Assembly: GCA_037176885.1 (NCBI GenBank)
Contig: JAWWNJ010000028.1
Location: 930,001-994,000, forward strand
Direction: 5' to 3'
DNA: 64,000 bases
Source of the DNA: Favolaschia claudopus
Lineage: Eukaryota; Basidiomycota; Agaricomycetes; Agaricales; Mycenaceae
Under the pieces are notes generated by a model. The model saw only the letters and a program-made list of their open reading frames with translations. It had not been told where the DNA came from and made no database searches. Below, one piece after another: positions 30,737-41,646 of this stretch (position 1 is the first letter of the stretch; each line of letters begins with the position of its first letter). The position numbers were made by a program, and so were the translations under genes.

Positions 30737-32574
30737 TGATACGCGTGGTCAATTTTGCGCGTATTTATCTAGCTTTTGTAGTGACTTGTGGCACAAATAC
30801 CCATATTAGCTGCATGGCACTAAGGGCTTTACTCGACTATCAATAGGAAGTCAGTACTCCTGTTCATGGTGACTTGAAGGAGGATCAGAGTGAGCTCCGA
30901 GCTGCTGGTCGTAAACGTTACTGGAGATAATCATAGAGGCCCGCGGCACACGGAGTAACCCAAGGTTTTGGGTATTGCAAGAGTAACAGATGAAGACTGA
31001 GTTGAAGTGCAGTCTGGACTTGTAGTAAAGCAAGACGGAATGTCGGAGGAAGGCCCGCGGAGTATCCAAACGAAAGGTCTATGAGATACATAGACGCCGC
31101 GGACCTGCCGAAGACTTACAGACAAGTTGCCGCACCAATGTACCTTGAACATAAGGGTGCCGGACGTTGGATCAACGGCAGGGTGGTGCCTCAGATCTGG
31201 AACAGTGATTGCGGACATCCATCATGTCACGGAGAATACTCCGCGGACTCGGCATGTACATCACGGAAGCACTTTCCTGTATGCCGCTGATCAGATAGTT
31301 TGACACTGAAGCATAGGAATGTCTTAGACGGTGATCTGATGGTCTGGAAACAGAACTAGAGATCTAGAAAGGTCTAGACGGAGTGGAGCAACCATATGAT
31401 TTAGAGGATCTACATGGATGCCGGGGAGACACGTCGGAGCGGAACAGTGATACACATCCGCGGATGACCAAGATAGTGATTCAACCGTGAGATGGTCAGA
31501 ATAGATGACTTTTCATGGACGGATCGTGACGATTCAGAGCGGCAGACGGCTGCTAGACCTACGTATACCCAATCCCAACTCAATTGTTTCTGTATCTTGA
31601 CTCAGATTTGTTTACATCATGTATTTTCTTGGCATTAGTATAAAAGACCATGTATTTCTCGTCGTTTGTCTAGTTCATCGCGCGCAGGTCATTGACGGCG
31701 TTGGTGTACTCAGGCAGGGACGTAGAGGCATTTAAATTGGAGTTATCTGCTTGCTAGTTTTTGTCTTCATTAGGAACGATTTGTTGAAGTTCAGACAAGT
31801 GTGAATTAAGACTTAAGTTTCTAGAAGCGTTTACCCGCGGAAACTTTGGACTGTGGAGTTTTGTCGTGGCAAAGCCAACCCAGTAACCTTCCAAGGACTT
31901 GGCCCGTTTGAGCATTGCTCGCCCCCATTTACCAGTGTTGCGTTTGACTGGTCCACTTAACCCGCGGACTACTCAGAATCAGTTGAAGTGAAAGTGTGCT
32001 TAAGAGTGAACTAGTATCTCCCCAAGTTGAAGAGAGTAGACGATCTATCCGCGGACGCATCGTGTTCAGACTTGCCTGCACGTAACCTGACGGGATACGA
32101 TTAGTGCCTTGGAGCTTGTGCTATATAAAGGAGTGTCAAACGTACCTGAGAGCTTGGAAGTTCAGGTCTACAGTCGCAGTGGCACTGTAAGAAGCGTGTG
32201 TACGAGGCATTTCTAGCAATTGGCTGGTGTCTAATATATTCAATTCGCCCTGACTGTTGGAGTTCCTCCCAGTCTTGTATCCTAAAAACCGATATACCTT
32301 GTTCATTGGAAAGTCCGCGGACGGATTTCCTCTAAACTATAGTCAGTAAAGAACTTGTTTTGCGTCCGTTCAGACCAGTAGACGAAGTTGAACTACATCT
32401 GGATTTCGGATTGGACCCCACGAACTCAATAGGAAGCACTTGGTGTATCTTGTTGAGACATATATAAGTGTTGGAGTGTTGTGTGTGTTGGTTGAGTTGT
32501 TTGTGTGTTTTGTAGTGGATTAGTCCATTGCGCACTTTGCATCTCATATCGATATATTCAAGTGCAGCGTTTCA
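30737..32574 (+). repeat. Family B 3' LTR
   Basis: 1838 bp, the same length as the 5' LTR. Visible differences: G for C near 31037, G for A near 31354, T for C near 31830 and G for A near 32401. The same nine CCGCGG sites are kept. Confidence 0.93.
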
Positions 32575-33241
32575 ACGTGCTCGGGTTCATTTCAATTCCC
32601 AGGATCTTGTTCAACTCCCTCATGTAGCCTGACACATATCTGGTATCCCGATCTGATATGATTTTCCTGGGAATCCCATGATAGCGAATGACGCGATCTC
32701 GTGTCAACCGTGCCATTCCTTCAGAATTGAGCTCGGTATTTGTAGGCTCCACATGGATCATCTTCGTGAAGGTGTCGACCCACACCTGGATTGCATTGTA
32801 GCCGTTGCTAACCGGCAGCGGTCCGATCAGATCCTCTGAAATGATCTGCCAGGGTCCTTCCGCAATCTTGTGCGGGTTGAGCTTGCCCTGTTTGTATCGT
32901 TTGACTGTTGTATGCTGGCACGGTTCACACTCTTTTATGTATTTTGCAATCCAGTCACCCGTCCTTGGCCACCAGTAGTTGCGTTCGACAATCTCCCTAG
33001 TTCGGTTCTCTCCGGGATGTCCGATTAAAGCCGAATCATGGTGCAATCCAATGATCTTGTTGCGGAGATCGTCATCTCGCGGGACGTAAATGAGGCCATT
33101 ATAATAGATAACATCTTCCAGCTTCTCCCATCCAGGGAGCTTCTTCTCAAGTGCCAGCTTCACACTCTTATCTATTGTTTTCGTGTTTTTGATCTGCTCC
33201 AAAATCTCCTTCTCTACTCCCTCCACCACAATCTCCTGTGC
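32575..33241 (-). pseudogene. Outer element integrase N-terminal and core
   Basis: Minus-strand frame. The zinc region has two His (LHHDSALIGHPG) and CEPC. The core has the first Asp in ISEDLIGPLP and the second in IISDRDTRYVSGYM. It stops at the family B insertion, three codons after EMNPS; the catalytic Glu is on the far side at 14.3 kb. Upstream, a TGA at 33243 separates it from RNase H, most simply a CGA to TGA change. Confidence 0.88.
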
Positions 33242-33775
33242 TCAGAAGTACTCGGGTTTTAAGAGAGTGACATTCTCATTGTCGCCTTTTCCTTGATCAT
33301 GTTCCGCCCGGCGGGATAGTAGGTCGGCCTGCCGGTTAAGGGCTCCCGGTCGATGCCGTAAGGCAAAGTCGTATTGTGACAGTTCGACAATCCAGCATGC
33401 CTGACGTCTGTTGAGCTTCTGTGGTTTCCTGAAATATTGCAGATTCTGGTGATCTGTAAGTATTTCAAACGTCTGCCTCGCTCCTAACAGCATCTGTCGG
33501 TATTCCTCCAAGGCGAGCATTATTGCGAGCATCTCTTTGTCATAGATTTCGTAATTTCGCTCTGTCTCATTAAGTCCATGAGACATGAAGGCCACCGGTC
33601 TCCACACACCCTCTTGATCCTGGCTGAGCACTCCTCCTGTTGCTCCATCTGACGCATCTGCCTCGAGCCAGAACTTGCCGTCGTCTGTTGGTAATGCTAA
33701 GACAACGTCCTCGGCAATGTGATCCTTAAGTTTCTGGAAAGCTGCTGCCTGTTCTGGGCCCCACGTCCATCCGCT
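33242..33775 (-). pseudogene. Outer element RNase H region
   Basis: Frame containing GVWRPVAFMSHGLNETERNY, an IYDKEMLAIMLALEEYRQM stretch with the catalytic Glu, LTDHQNLQYF, and LSRR before the stop. It is in a different frame from RT, so a frameshift lies near 33778. Typical gypsy RNase H; function lost by frame damage. Confidence 0.85.
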
Positions 33776-34530
33776 TTTCCCGTTAACTTAGTCAATGGCT
33801 TGGCAACCTCACTGAAGCCGCGCACAAACCGCCGATAGAAGTTTACGAATCCGAGGAATGCCTGCACTTGTTTGACATTCTTTGGTTCCGGCCATTCCAT
33901 GATTCCCTTGATTTTCACCGGGTCCATCTTCATGGAGTTGTGCGAGATTATCACCCCAAGGTACTCAATTTCTGTTTTCTCAAAATCACATTTTTCTGGT
34001 TTTAAATACAGCTTATGTTTTTGCAGAGTTTCCAGAACCCTTCTGACGATTTTGCGATGTTCCTCCAGGGTGTTTGTGAATATCAAAATGTCGTCCAGGT
34101 AGACAATCACATGGCCCTCATTGATGAGATCCCTCAGGATATCGTTCATCATGGTTTGGAATGTAGCCGGTGAGTTTGTCAGCCCGAAGAACATTACGAG
34201 CGGTTCGAACAACCCTCGATTTGTGCGGAATGCCGCCTTCCACTCATCCCCTTCCTTGATCCGGACATTATTGTATCCCCATCGTATGTCCAATTTGGAG
34301 AAGTATTTTGCGCCTCGAAGCTTATTGACCAACTCCGAGATAAGTGGCAAAGGATATCGATTTTTTACTGTCATTTCATTGAGTTTTCGATAATCCTGCA
34401 CTGGTCGTAGAGATCCGTCCTTTTTCTTCACAAAGAAGAACGCGGAAGCCATCGGAGACTTTGATGGTCTGATCCGTCTGCTTTTTAAGTTCTCCTCTAA
34501 GAAGTCATTGAGTTTCTCGTTCGCTCAATG
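33697..34530 (-). pseudogene. Outer element reverse transcriptase
   Basis: Minus-strand frame with RT motifs: [34 protein letters not shown] (usual Leu or Ala replaced by Trp after Arg), [24 protein letters not shown] with catalytic DD, and [12 protein letters not shown]. The 5' end is out of frame with protease (shift near 34533); the 3' end runs out of frame at ~33778. All catalytic Asp residues are retained. Confidence 0.9.
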
Positions 34531-35160
34531 AAAGGGGATAGATCTTGCAATCTACTGCCTTGGAGCCAGGCTTTAATTCAATTGCATGATCCCACGGTCT
34601 CTTTTCTGGTAATGAATCAAACGACTCTTTCGCAAAGACTTTCACAAATTCCCGATATTGTTCAGGGATTTTGTCCTCTGTCAACTTCTCCTTTTCTGCC
34701 GCCGCCGCCTCCGCCATCACCTGTGCTGATGTTCCTTTGGCACGTAATTCGATGGCTGGTGCGAAGTCTACCAGCAGGATCGATTCTCCCTCCTCCACAG
34801 CTTCCTCTTTCCCGACACCAGTCCGGGTCTTCTCTCCGCTCATATTGCACTCAGTTGGACATCGGCTAAACGTGATTTTCTGGTCTCTCCAGTCCACCTC
34901 TGGATTATGTTTAAAGAGCCAGTCATATCCAATGAATACACGAGCTTTTCCGAGTCCGGTGATCAGGAATCGTTGGCGTTCTGTGTGAGGTCCGATGGTC
35001 ATGATCATCTCTACGTAATGAGTGATCTTTCCCTTGGTGTTCTCGGTACCGTCAGCATTGCGCGCTACGATGTGTGCTTCCAGTTCCTTCTGCTCGAAAC
35101 CGTCAGCTTTGGCATAGTCCCGATCCATGCAAGTGGCAGTGCATCCGTTATCAAGGAGTG
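34505..35160 (-). pseudogene. Outer element protease
   Basis: The region begins RALLDNGCTATCMDRDYA, where the retropepsin D-S/T-G triad reads D-N-G, and continues to ARVFIGYDWLFKHNPEVDW, the usual second motif (IGYDWL) of this clade, then a linker to RT. The D-N-G form may be inactive or a clade variant. The upstream linker (35160-35757) is Lys/Glu-rich and switches frame near 35200-35260. Confidence 0.8.
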
Positions 35161-35757
35161 CTCGGATATAACGTCTCTTTCCAGTGTCCAGGGTCTCCAG
35201 CCCTATTGGGACAAGTATCTCATGATGGATTCGTTGCCTTTGGAACTCTCTGAGTTATTCTCGCAGGCGGTTCTCAGAAATTCCCATCGCCTTTCTTGCA
35301 AGCCACTGAGTAGCCTCCTGTTTCTTGAGACCAAACGGCACCCGCGTGTGCTTTGGCGCTTCCTCCCCTTTTGCAGAGCAGCACTCGAACTGTTGCGCTG
35401 GGGATAGAGCCACCGAGCCGTCATTGGCTCCCTTTTCCTTTTCACTATTTTTATCACTGGTTGAGATTCCAGGGGCCTTTTTAAATGTGCTCCAGCGCTT
35501 GTTCGCTTCATCCATCCTTCGGTTTTTAATATGACGTTTACGGTTCTGATTCTCCAAGATACGTATTTTTTGTGTGTTTTCTGTAGCTGTAAGGGGTTCG
35601 TGTTCGTCCTTAGACAGGCTACTATTTTCTATATAATTTATAGGTAGAGAGTCCGATGTTTTTGTGTTTTCAATTTTCTCATCTGCATCAAGCAGGGTGA
35701 AGCGTCCATATTTCGTATCAATTGGGGGCGCCGGTTTGGCCGTAACGGGGGGCCCCT
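35161..35757 (-). pseudogene. Outer element Gag-Pol linker
   Basis: Lys/Glu/Asn-rich coding-like sequence (ENQNRKRHIKNRRMDEANKR) between gag and protease. The reading frame changes at about 35200-35260, so it is broken. Confidence 0.5.
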
Positions 35758-36852
35758 TTAAAAACCCTTTTCTCGGAGTATCTTTGCGAGAGCTTCCAAA
35801 TCATCCTGTGTATAGTCATCGGTCTTGATCGACCGGATATTAAACTTCTTCTTGGGCAGCTCTGGACATTCGCGCTTCATGTGGCCCTCCTGACCACAAT
35901 TGTAGCACTTGAAGGGCGTGACTTTCGCCTGTGCCCTGTCAACGTCCATGGGTGCTGTTTCTCCTGGCGCCAATCTCTTGGCCAGGTTCGGAGCCGTTCC
36001 CTGAGATGTCTTTCCTTGGTTGGGGGCGGAGAAATTGGTGCGCGCGGGAGCCCAAAACATCCCGCCGCCTTGGCCCCATTGGTTCTTCAGGAGCTTCTCT
36101 CGCTCCATGATTCCGCTGATGGTCATCAGACGCTTCTTGAGTTCCTGATATTTCCCAGGAATCTCAATCCCTCCAGCATATAGCTGACGTCTGACCTCAT
36201 CTGCAATCAGGGCTTCCAAGGTTTGACACAGGAACGTGTTGTGAACTGCTTCTCCAGGAATATATCCTGCTTCCTGAGCCGTGAGTTCGTACGACTGCAG
36301 GAAGTCGGCCAGGGGAGTCTTTCCCTGCCTAGTTCTCAAAAGGCGCAAGAAGGCCGTCTCGCTGACGTCCTTGTCCTTGAATGTTTTCTCAAGCTCCTCA
36401 ATGAGCTTTTCGAATGTGTCTCCGCTGGAGAGGCTGCCTGTGCGCAAATGTACGCGCTTCCAGTTCCGTGACCAGTTCAAAGCTGGACAGGCTGAGCCGT
36501 CGGAGGCTCTCAGCAGAGAGAGCGTAAAGAATATTTTCTTCTTCTCGGTATCGAACTCCGAGTCGTATGCTCCCATGTAGGTGGTGAGAGCATCAAAGAA
36601 GATTTCCCACTTGGCCTTATCTTGGCCATCAAAGGAATGGGGTGTTTGGGCGAGAACAATTTTAGATGCAGGAGGCCTGGGAGGAAGGGCTTGGGGCATC
36701 TGCATGAATTGCTGTTGTTGTGTTATGGGGGAGGTGGAAAAGTATGCGGCATGCGGTGCCAGGGAGGGTTGTCGGGGTAAGGGACGAGGGGATCCCTGCA
36801 TGGAGATGGGTTGTGATTGGTGGGTAGGTGAGTTGTGGTAAGAGTGGGTCAT
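35758..36852 (-). CDS. gag: Outer element Gag
   Basis: 364 codons, intact. Pro/Gln-rich N-terminus, a gypsy capsid (WEIFFDALTTYMGAYDSEFD, FLRLLRTRQGKTPLADFLQS), and a knuckle CYNCGQEGHMKREC, exact CX2CX4HX4C, followed by a basic tail. Assembles particles (family role). The rest of the element is damaged, so this protein could now only act in trans. Confidence 0.9.
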   Translation of the reverse strand: MTHSYHNSPTHQSQPISMQGSPRPLPRQPSLAPHAAYFSTSPITQQQQFMQMPQALPPRPPASKIVLAQTPHSFDGQDKAKWEIFFDALTTYMGAYDSEFDTEKKKIFFTLSLLRASDGSACPALNWSRNWKRVHLRTGSLSSGDTFEKLIEELEKTFKDKDVSETAFLRLLRTRQGKTPLADFLQSYELTAQEAGYIPGEAVHNTFLCQTLEALIADEVRRQLYAGGIEIPGKYQELKKRLMTISGIMEREKLLKNQWGQGGGMFWAPARTNFSAPNQGKTSQGTAPNLAKRLAPGETAPMDVDRAQAKVTPFKCYNCGQEGHMKRECPELPKKKFNIRSIKTDDYTQDDLEALAKILREKGF

Positions 36853-37399
36853 GATGGGAGCGGTGTGAAAGGTGTGCTGAGTGGTGGTGGAAATGGCGAG
36901 TAGGTGGTCAGCAACTTCTGACGCGTCCCGAGAGGATGAGGATGATAATGGCGAGGGTGCTCGGAACGTGGTTGTAATAGAGATTACGTATTCTTTATAG
37001 TGGCAGTATCGACCACTGAATGAGGGTTGTTGGTAAAAGGACCACGAAGGTCAGGGTGAGGTCACTGTGATTTCTTGCTAGCAGAACTGCCCGGGGTCTT
37101 CTACGACACTCCCCACGACAGCAAGATAGTCCTCTCCGAAGATCCGACTAGTGCTTCTGCGACTGCTGTATGGCTTGGGACGGACTCAACGTTTCCCGTG
37201 GCCTAGCGTCTGTCTGCTTGAGTGAACCACAAGTGATTGGCGTTTATTTAGACTCGTTGGGTAACGAGGTAGAAGTCGATTGGGTAGAGCAATGGGTCTT
37301 GATGAAAAGATGTAGAGGTCGAACAGGATCCAAGTAGTGGATAGAGGAGGGGAGATAGGGAAAGGAGGTCGAAGGGTAGATGGTACGATGGTAAGATGG
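36853..37399 (-). other. Outer element 5' leader
   Basis: Noncoding leader between the 5' LTR with its PBS and the gag ATG. No separate gene seen. Confidence 0.6.
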
Positions 37400-37413
37400 T
37401 AGTCCTTTTATTA
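37400..37413 (-). promoter_or_regulatory. Self-priming type primer-binding site
   Basis: Read on the minus strand, the sequence directly after the 5' LTR is TAATAAAAGGACTA. Its 13-nt core AATAAAAGGACTA is perfectly complementary to minus-strand LTR sequence at plus 37490-37502, about 77 bp inside the LTR. This is the Tf1-type layout in which the 5' end of the transcript folds back to prime reverse transcription. No TGG tRNA-type PBS is present. Confidence 0.7.
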
Positions 37414-37948
37414 TGTCACAATCAAGCCTCGCGCCCCAGGTCTAAGACAAGGGGTTGGGTGGTGCGGTATTAGCTCGAGAAAATAACTGAATAAAAGGAC
37501 TAGGGTACATGGGCGAATAAACTACTCTACATATACTGTCTACTGAACCATGTGAACTATTAACTACATGCGTACTCTGAGTGTCAAGCGTGTGGGAAAC
37601 ATGTGTTCTATGGAACGTTCTTCAACCTGTCGTCATCCATGAGGCTTCCTTCCCTTTATGGCATGGCAAACATGTGGCTCCCATGTTGTTGCAGGAGAAC
37701 AGTGGTGAACGATGGGAAGGGCACATTGTCCTCATGGTTTATACCTGTGGCAGTGAGTGAACGATAGATAGTGCGTGTGATCATGTGTGTGGACGACGGT
37801 CATGGTGTCAGCACAGGCTTGATGAAAAAGAAGGGCGAGGGCGGTGGGTAAGGTGTTTGGAAGTAATGGATCGTCGGACCGGTCTTTGTTGCATGTGACC
37901 GTGGAATTTAAGGTGTTGTCGCGATAAGATTGTCATTCAATCGTGACA
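37414..37948 (-). repeat. Outer element 5' LTR
   Basis: 535 bp, partner of 12836-13370, flanked on its outer side by CTCGC (37949-37953). The predicted transcript start is near 37502, by analogy with self-priming elements. Confidence 0.92.
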
Positions 37949-37988
37949 CTCGCTGAGCCTTAGATCCCTTCTTACGCAGCTTGGGCAT
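37949..37988 (-). pseudogene. Hypothetical gene, 5' end, split by retrotransposon
   Basis: ATG at 37988-37986 followed by a basic start, PKLRKKGSKAQ, cut by the outer element. The continuation is at 12835-12113. Open frame also extends upstream of this ATG (to 38108), but the short start fits the balanced 236-codon model. Confidence 0.6.
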
Positions 37989-38389
37989 GGTGAGCGATGT
38001 TGGTGAAGAGGCGAGCGGGATTGATGGCGTTACACAGCCACCGGGACGCTGATCCACAATCAAAAACGCGAAATCACTGGGTGAAATACCGAAAATCAAG
38101 TTTTTCATACTTTTTCTCCAGTAGGTTTGTAGAATACCTTCTAAAGATGCTATTTACACAGTTTCAGGTTGCCCCAATGAAAACTGGAATGACAGTATGT
38201 ATTACCAAATTGGGACTCAGAGTTGTCACAAAGTCGTGACCGCCACCATACTTATGTGCTGATGTCACAATTGACTTGAGATGGCCAGAATCAAATAATA
38301 CAAGAAAATGTATTTATGTACCAACATGAATGTGTGAAAAAGTATATACTACAATCATCGTAAAAACACAACTACAGAGCTCTTGACAA
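37989..38389. other. Intergenic
   Basis: AT-rich spacer holding the promoter of the split gene and the 3' end region of the NLR gene. No other feature recognised. Confidence 0.5.
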
Positions 38390-40837
38390 TCATTTCTTTG
38401 AATCTTTGTTATGACCCTCATCATCATATTTTCGGCTCCGTAAAGTCTTTTCAAGATGGCGTATGCTTTTCAATGTGTCTGGATGATCTTCTCCAAGCAA
38501 ACATTTCCTGGCCTTCACCACAGCAGTTTGGAGAGTCTTTGCTTCGTCTAATCGGTTTTGCTTCCAATAAGTCAGAGCCAGACTAGCTTTGCTTTTTACA
38601 GTGTCTAGATGCTCTGCACCTAGTCTTTCCTCTCGAATTTTCAAAACTGCCGCATCAAATGCCTCTGCATCTTCCAAGCGATCTTGGTTCCAATAAATTT
38701 TTGCAACATTAGCTTTACTCCTCAGGGTATCTGGATGCAGCTCTCCATGGAATTGTTCCAAGAGTGACAACACTTGAGTTTCAAGATTCTCAGCATCCTT
38801 CCAACGACACTGCTTCATATATGTTGCTGCCAGTGCTGACATACTGCTCAGAATCTGTAGGAGGTTTCCATCCCCCAAATGACTTTTTCGTGTTTCTAAG
38901 ACTGTGATATAGAGATCCTCGGCATCTTTCCATCGACTCTGTTTTCGATAGATCTCAGCAAGCTGTTCCATGCTACTCAAGAACTGGGGGCCCTCTTTTT
39001 GCATTAATGTTGTGATAGAATCTAAGGCTTCTTTTTGCAAAGCCTCAGCTTCACTCAACCGACCCTGTTGGCAATAAATGCCTGCCAGGATTGTAGCTGT
39101 CTGCAATGCATCACAATCTCCCAGTTGCTGCTTTTGAGCTTCCCACACTGCAAACTCCAGCTTCTCAGCATGTTGTAATCGACCTTCTTCAGCAAGAACT
39201 ATCGTGATTCTTGAAATAACACCCAAGTCCATATTGCTGGGAGTAATATCGAATTGCTGAGCAATGTCACTAATATGATGCAAAAGTTTGTGACGGTAGA
39301 TATAGTCTTCAGCTCCAATGCCCAAGGGAATAGAAAGACCAACAATGGCAAGAACAGATTGCTGTAAGGTTTCCAGTTCATTGATACTTGCATTGCTCCA
39401 TAGCTGAACCAAAGGGTGAATGCGATAAGAATCATCTTGGTGATCATAGGTGATCAATGAGTATGACTGAAGTTCCTGCATCACATCGTTGAAGATCAAA
39501 GTATCCCAGCTTTTATCTTGCTTGCCAAGTAGACACAAAAGCCCAGTCACTTGGTGTTGAACTTTGCTGTCCTTGAGTTCTTCTTGACCAATGGAAGCCC
39601 TTTGGAAAATTTCCTCTGTGATGCCTTCATAATGCAACTGAGAGCAAATTTGTAAAAAGGTTTTCGCAGCTAAGCTCAGTTTACTAAAGCTCAAATCCCA
39701 GGTTGTATATACAGATAAGTCATAATGACTCTGACCCTGAATTTGTTTCTCTCTGAGGAGCCTGTCATGAGAGGTTCTGAACAATGGCAAATAACTGTTT
39801 AGAGTGCTGCGAGTATGAATATAGCTTCCGGCGTGCTTGACAGCTAAAGTGAAGCAATGAAGCTCCTAAGCAATTTATCAACCTTGGAGCTCATGATAAG
39901 AGGGTATATCAAATACCTTTACAATAGCTGTTGCCAGTTCTTCTTTGTCTTTGACTCCAGCTTTGTCACCAGCACAGTTCAACAACAATTGTTTTGCATC
40001 TTCTATATCCATGTCTCCAATCTTGATGCCTGTTCCCAGGGTACAAACTTCTTGATTGCGAGTTGTGATCAAGATATTGCCAAATGAACAATTGGGAAAG
40101 AATTTGGCGATATCCACTTTAGTGTCATTAGCATTGTCAAACAAGAGCAGCCATTCATCTTGTTTGTGAGCAAGCCATCGCAAACCAGTCTCATAGGTGT
40201 CAGCAGAGGCTACCGCTCCAAGTGCATTCAAATCATCTTGAATTGTTTGTTCATTTGAGGCATCAACATAGAATATGTCTGAAAACCTTGAAATAATGGT
40301 TTTAGAAATGTTCCGCAAACTGTTTAACAATATTGGTATTAACATACCGCTTTCGAGCTTTGTGCACAAATTTGAATGCAAGCTGACTCTTCCCGGAGCC
40401 CCCAAGACCGTGTAAGACCAGAACACATCTAGACCCCCTATGTTTGTTGAAGCATTCATTCATCTCATTAAGAACCTGTTGCCGTCCAACAAAAAAGGGC
40501 TCAGGCAGTGGACAAAGTTTGCGTTGTTGCTTAGGTTTTGATGTGTTTGCTGATGCAAGCTGGGGAGCTACTTGGAGACCTAAAAAGTATTGTGAGAATA
40601 TGATGATGAACTTGTGTCAAACAGACCAGTGTTAACTGTGAAATTGCTGATACTTGCATCTGCCAGTGTGAATTGATGGCCTTCAGCTGTCCCACCATGA
40701 CCTCCTGTTAAACCACCCTTTCCACCAGGTCCCCCTTTAGGTCCTATACAAACAAGTTAAGACAATAGGACTCATGATGTGGAACACGGACCAGTAACTG
40801 TGATATTTGTTGAGGAGAGCATCTCTGGCTCAGTCAT
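38390..40837 (-). CDS. NB-ARC/TPR NLR protein with glycine-rich N-terminus
   Basis: Five exons: 40837-40792, 40743-40627, 40579-40348, 40286-39917, 39865-38390. They sum to 2241 nt (746 aa), all GT-AG with short introns, which supports the model. Residues ~16-35 are collagen-like Gly-rich (GPKGGPGGKGGLTGGHGG). The NB-ARC begins FFVGRQQVLNEM; P-loop LHGLGGSGKSQLAF; Walker B EWLLLFDNAND; ILITTRN; then LAVKHAGSYI and a winged-helix-like YTTWDLSFSKLS...IHPLVQLW. From ~450 on there are TPR repeats of kinesin-light-chain type (YWKQNRLDEAKTLQ). Fungal NLRs sense non-self or cell damage and can trigger cell death (family knowledge). No separate effector domain precedes the NB-ARC, so it may be a sensor-only form. 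Confidence 0.9.
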
Positions 40838-41646
40838 TGTTGTAGTCAAGGTCAAAGATGTGGAGCGTGGGTGTGTGCTCACTTGGGCTGTCAGCTGTCA
40901 ACTAGCACATTTCCCACTAGCTCAAAAAGAGAAGTCTGGGTCCAGTACACTGGCAGCTAATGAGCTTCAAACTAATTCTAGCTGCCGGAGCTTGAGGCAA
41001 GTATCAGATCTGCAACAGCCTAGGCTGGACCGCACTTGGCCACAGATGGCTAGATGGCAATTTTCAAATTCTGATTACACTAGGGGCCAACTAGAGGCTG
41101 CCCTTGGCTAAAACCTTGCTTTACTTTGGTGTAGCAATTTGATAGCAGTGTAGCTTAAGCACTTACATTCGTTACTAGGCAGACGGGATGGCTTTAGGGG
41201 GTTAAGTAGGGCTCAGTAAATGGGTTTTCCCAGTGTTTGTCTTGGCTATGTGGCGTTGAATTTCCATGGAGGGGGGCCTGCTAAAGCAAGGTAACCTTTT
41301 TGGGAAGTAAGTATGCGGCCTCGCTGAGCTTGTTGTATCATATGTATGGATAAGTAGAACCAAGAACAACTTGATGCTCAGGAAACAATGAACCTGACCT
41401 TGCGAATAGCTTGGAAAACAATCCTGTGACCTCCTTGGGATTCTTTATTGTCTTCTTTGAATCCTGTTAACGTTCCTCGTGTTACAGTTGTGTAATAGAC
41501 TAAGTAATAGTAACCCAAAACTAAACATGGCATTTTCCGAACATGTTCTTTGATGCTGATAACAATGAAACCCCTTGTAGTTTTGCCAGAGTGTCACGAA
41601 AACATGCACATTGCGTCTGAGCTCAATGATACACGAACTATCGAGG
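40838..41646. other. Intergenic, NLR upstream
   Basis: About 800 bp upstream of the NLR start. A plus frame at 40779-41111 overlaps the NLR exon 1 antisense and has no domain. No gene supported. Confidence 0.45.

Larger units (their letters stand above)
14314..32574 (+). mobile_element. Family B Ty3/gypsy element with antisense accessory genes, CCGCGG-carpeted
   Basis: 18,261 bp. LTRs of 1838 bp begin TGATACGCG and end CAGCGTTTCA; ACGT flanks both ends (14310-14313, 32575-32578). The two LTRs show about four substitutions (~0.2%), so insertion is recent. Internal order: PBS-like site, gag (16356-18092), protease ORF (18089-19441), RT-RNaseH-integrase ORF (19471-23571), MITE, then three antisense spliced genes (23807-29911), PPT. 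All main frames are open, so it may be autonomous. The 14.6-kb internal region is about twice the usual gypsy size because of the antisense block. CCGCGG occurs 53 times (9 per LTR, 19 in gag-pol, 16 in the accessory part). Confidence 0.93.
12836..37948 (-). mobile_element. Outer chromodomain Ty3/gypsy element (degenerate), host of family B insertion
   Basis: LTRs at 12836-13370 and 37414-37948 (535 bp each, TGTCAC...GTGACA) with CTCGC duplications at 12831-12835 and 37949-37953. Order on the minus strand: gag (36852-35758), linker, protease, RT, RNase H, integrase, chromodomain. Without the family B insertion the element is ~6.85 kb, a normal size. The LTRs differ at about five visible positions (~1%). 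Coding is broken by frameshifts near 35160-35260, 34533 and 33778 and a TGA at 33243, besides the 18-kb insertion in integrase. It is therefore non-autonomous now. Confidence 0.92.

Noticed and set aside
14314..32574. CCGCGG as a simple consequence of high GC or codon bias
   Set aside because: The element is not GC-extreme, flanking DNA lacks the enrichment, and the motif uses all three codon frames, introns and LTRs.
9749..32578. CCGCGG as the integration target of family B
   Set aside because: The solo LTR entered a site reading CCGCGG when joined, but the full element entered GACGTG; two sites do not support preference.
40779..41111. 110-codon plus ORF upstream of NLR
   Set aside because: Overlaps NLR exon 1 and its intron antisense; no domain or codon signal.
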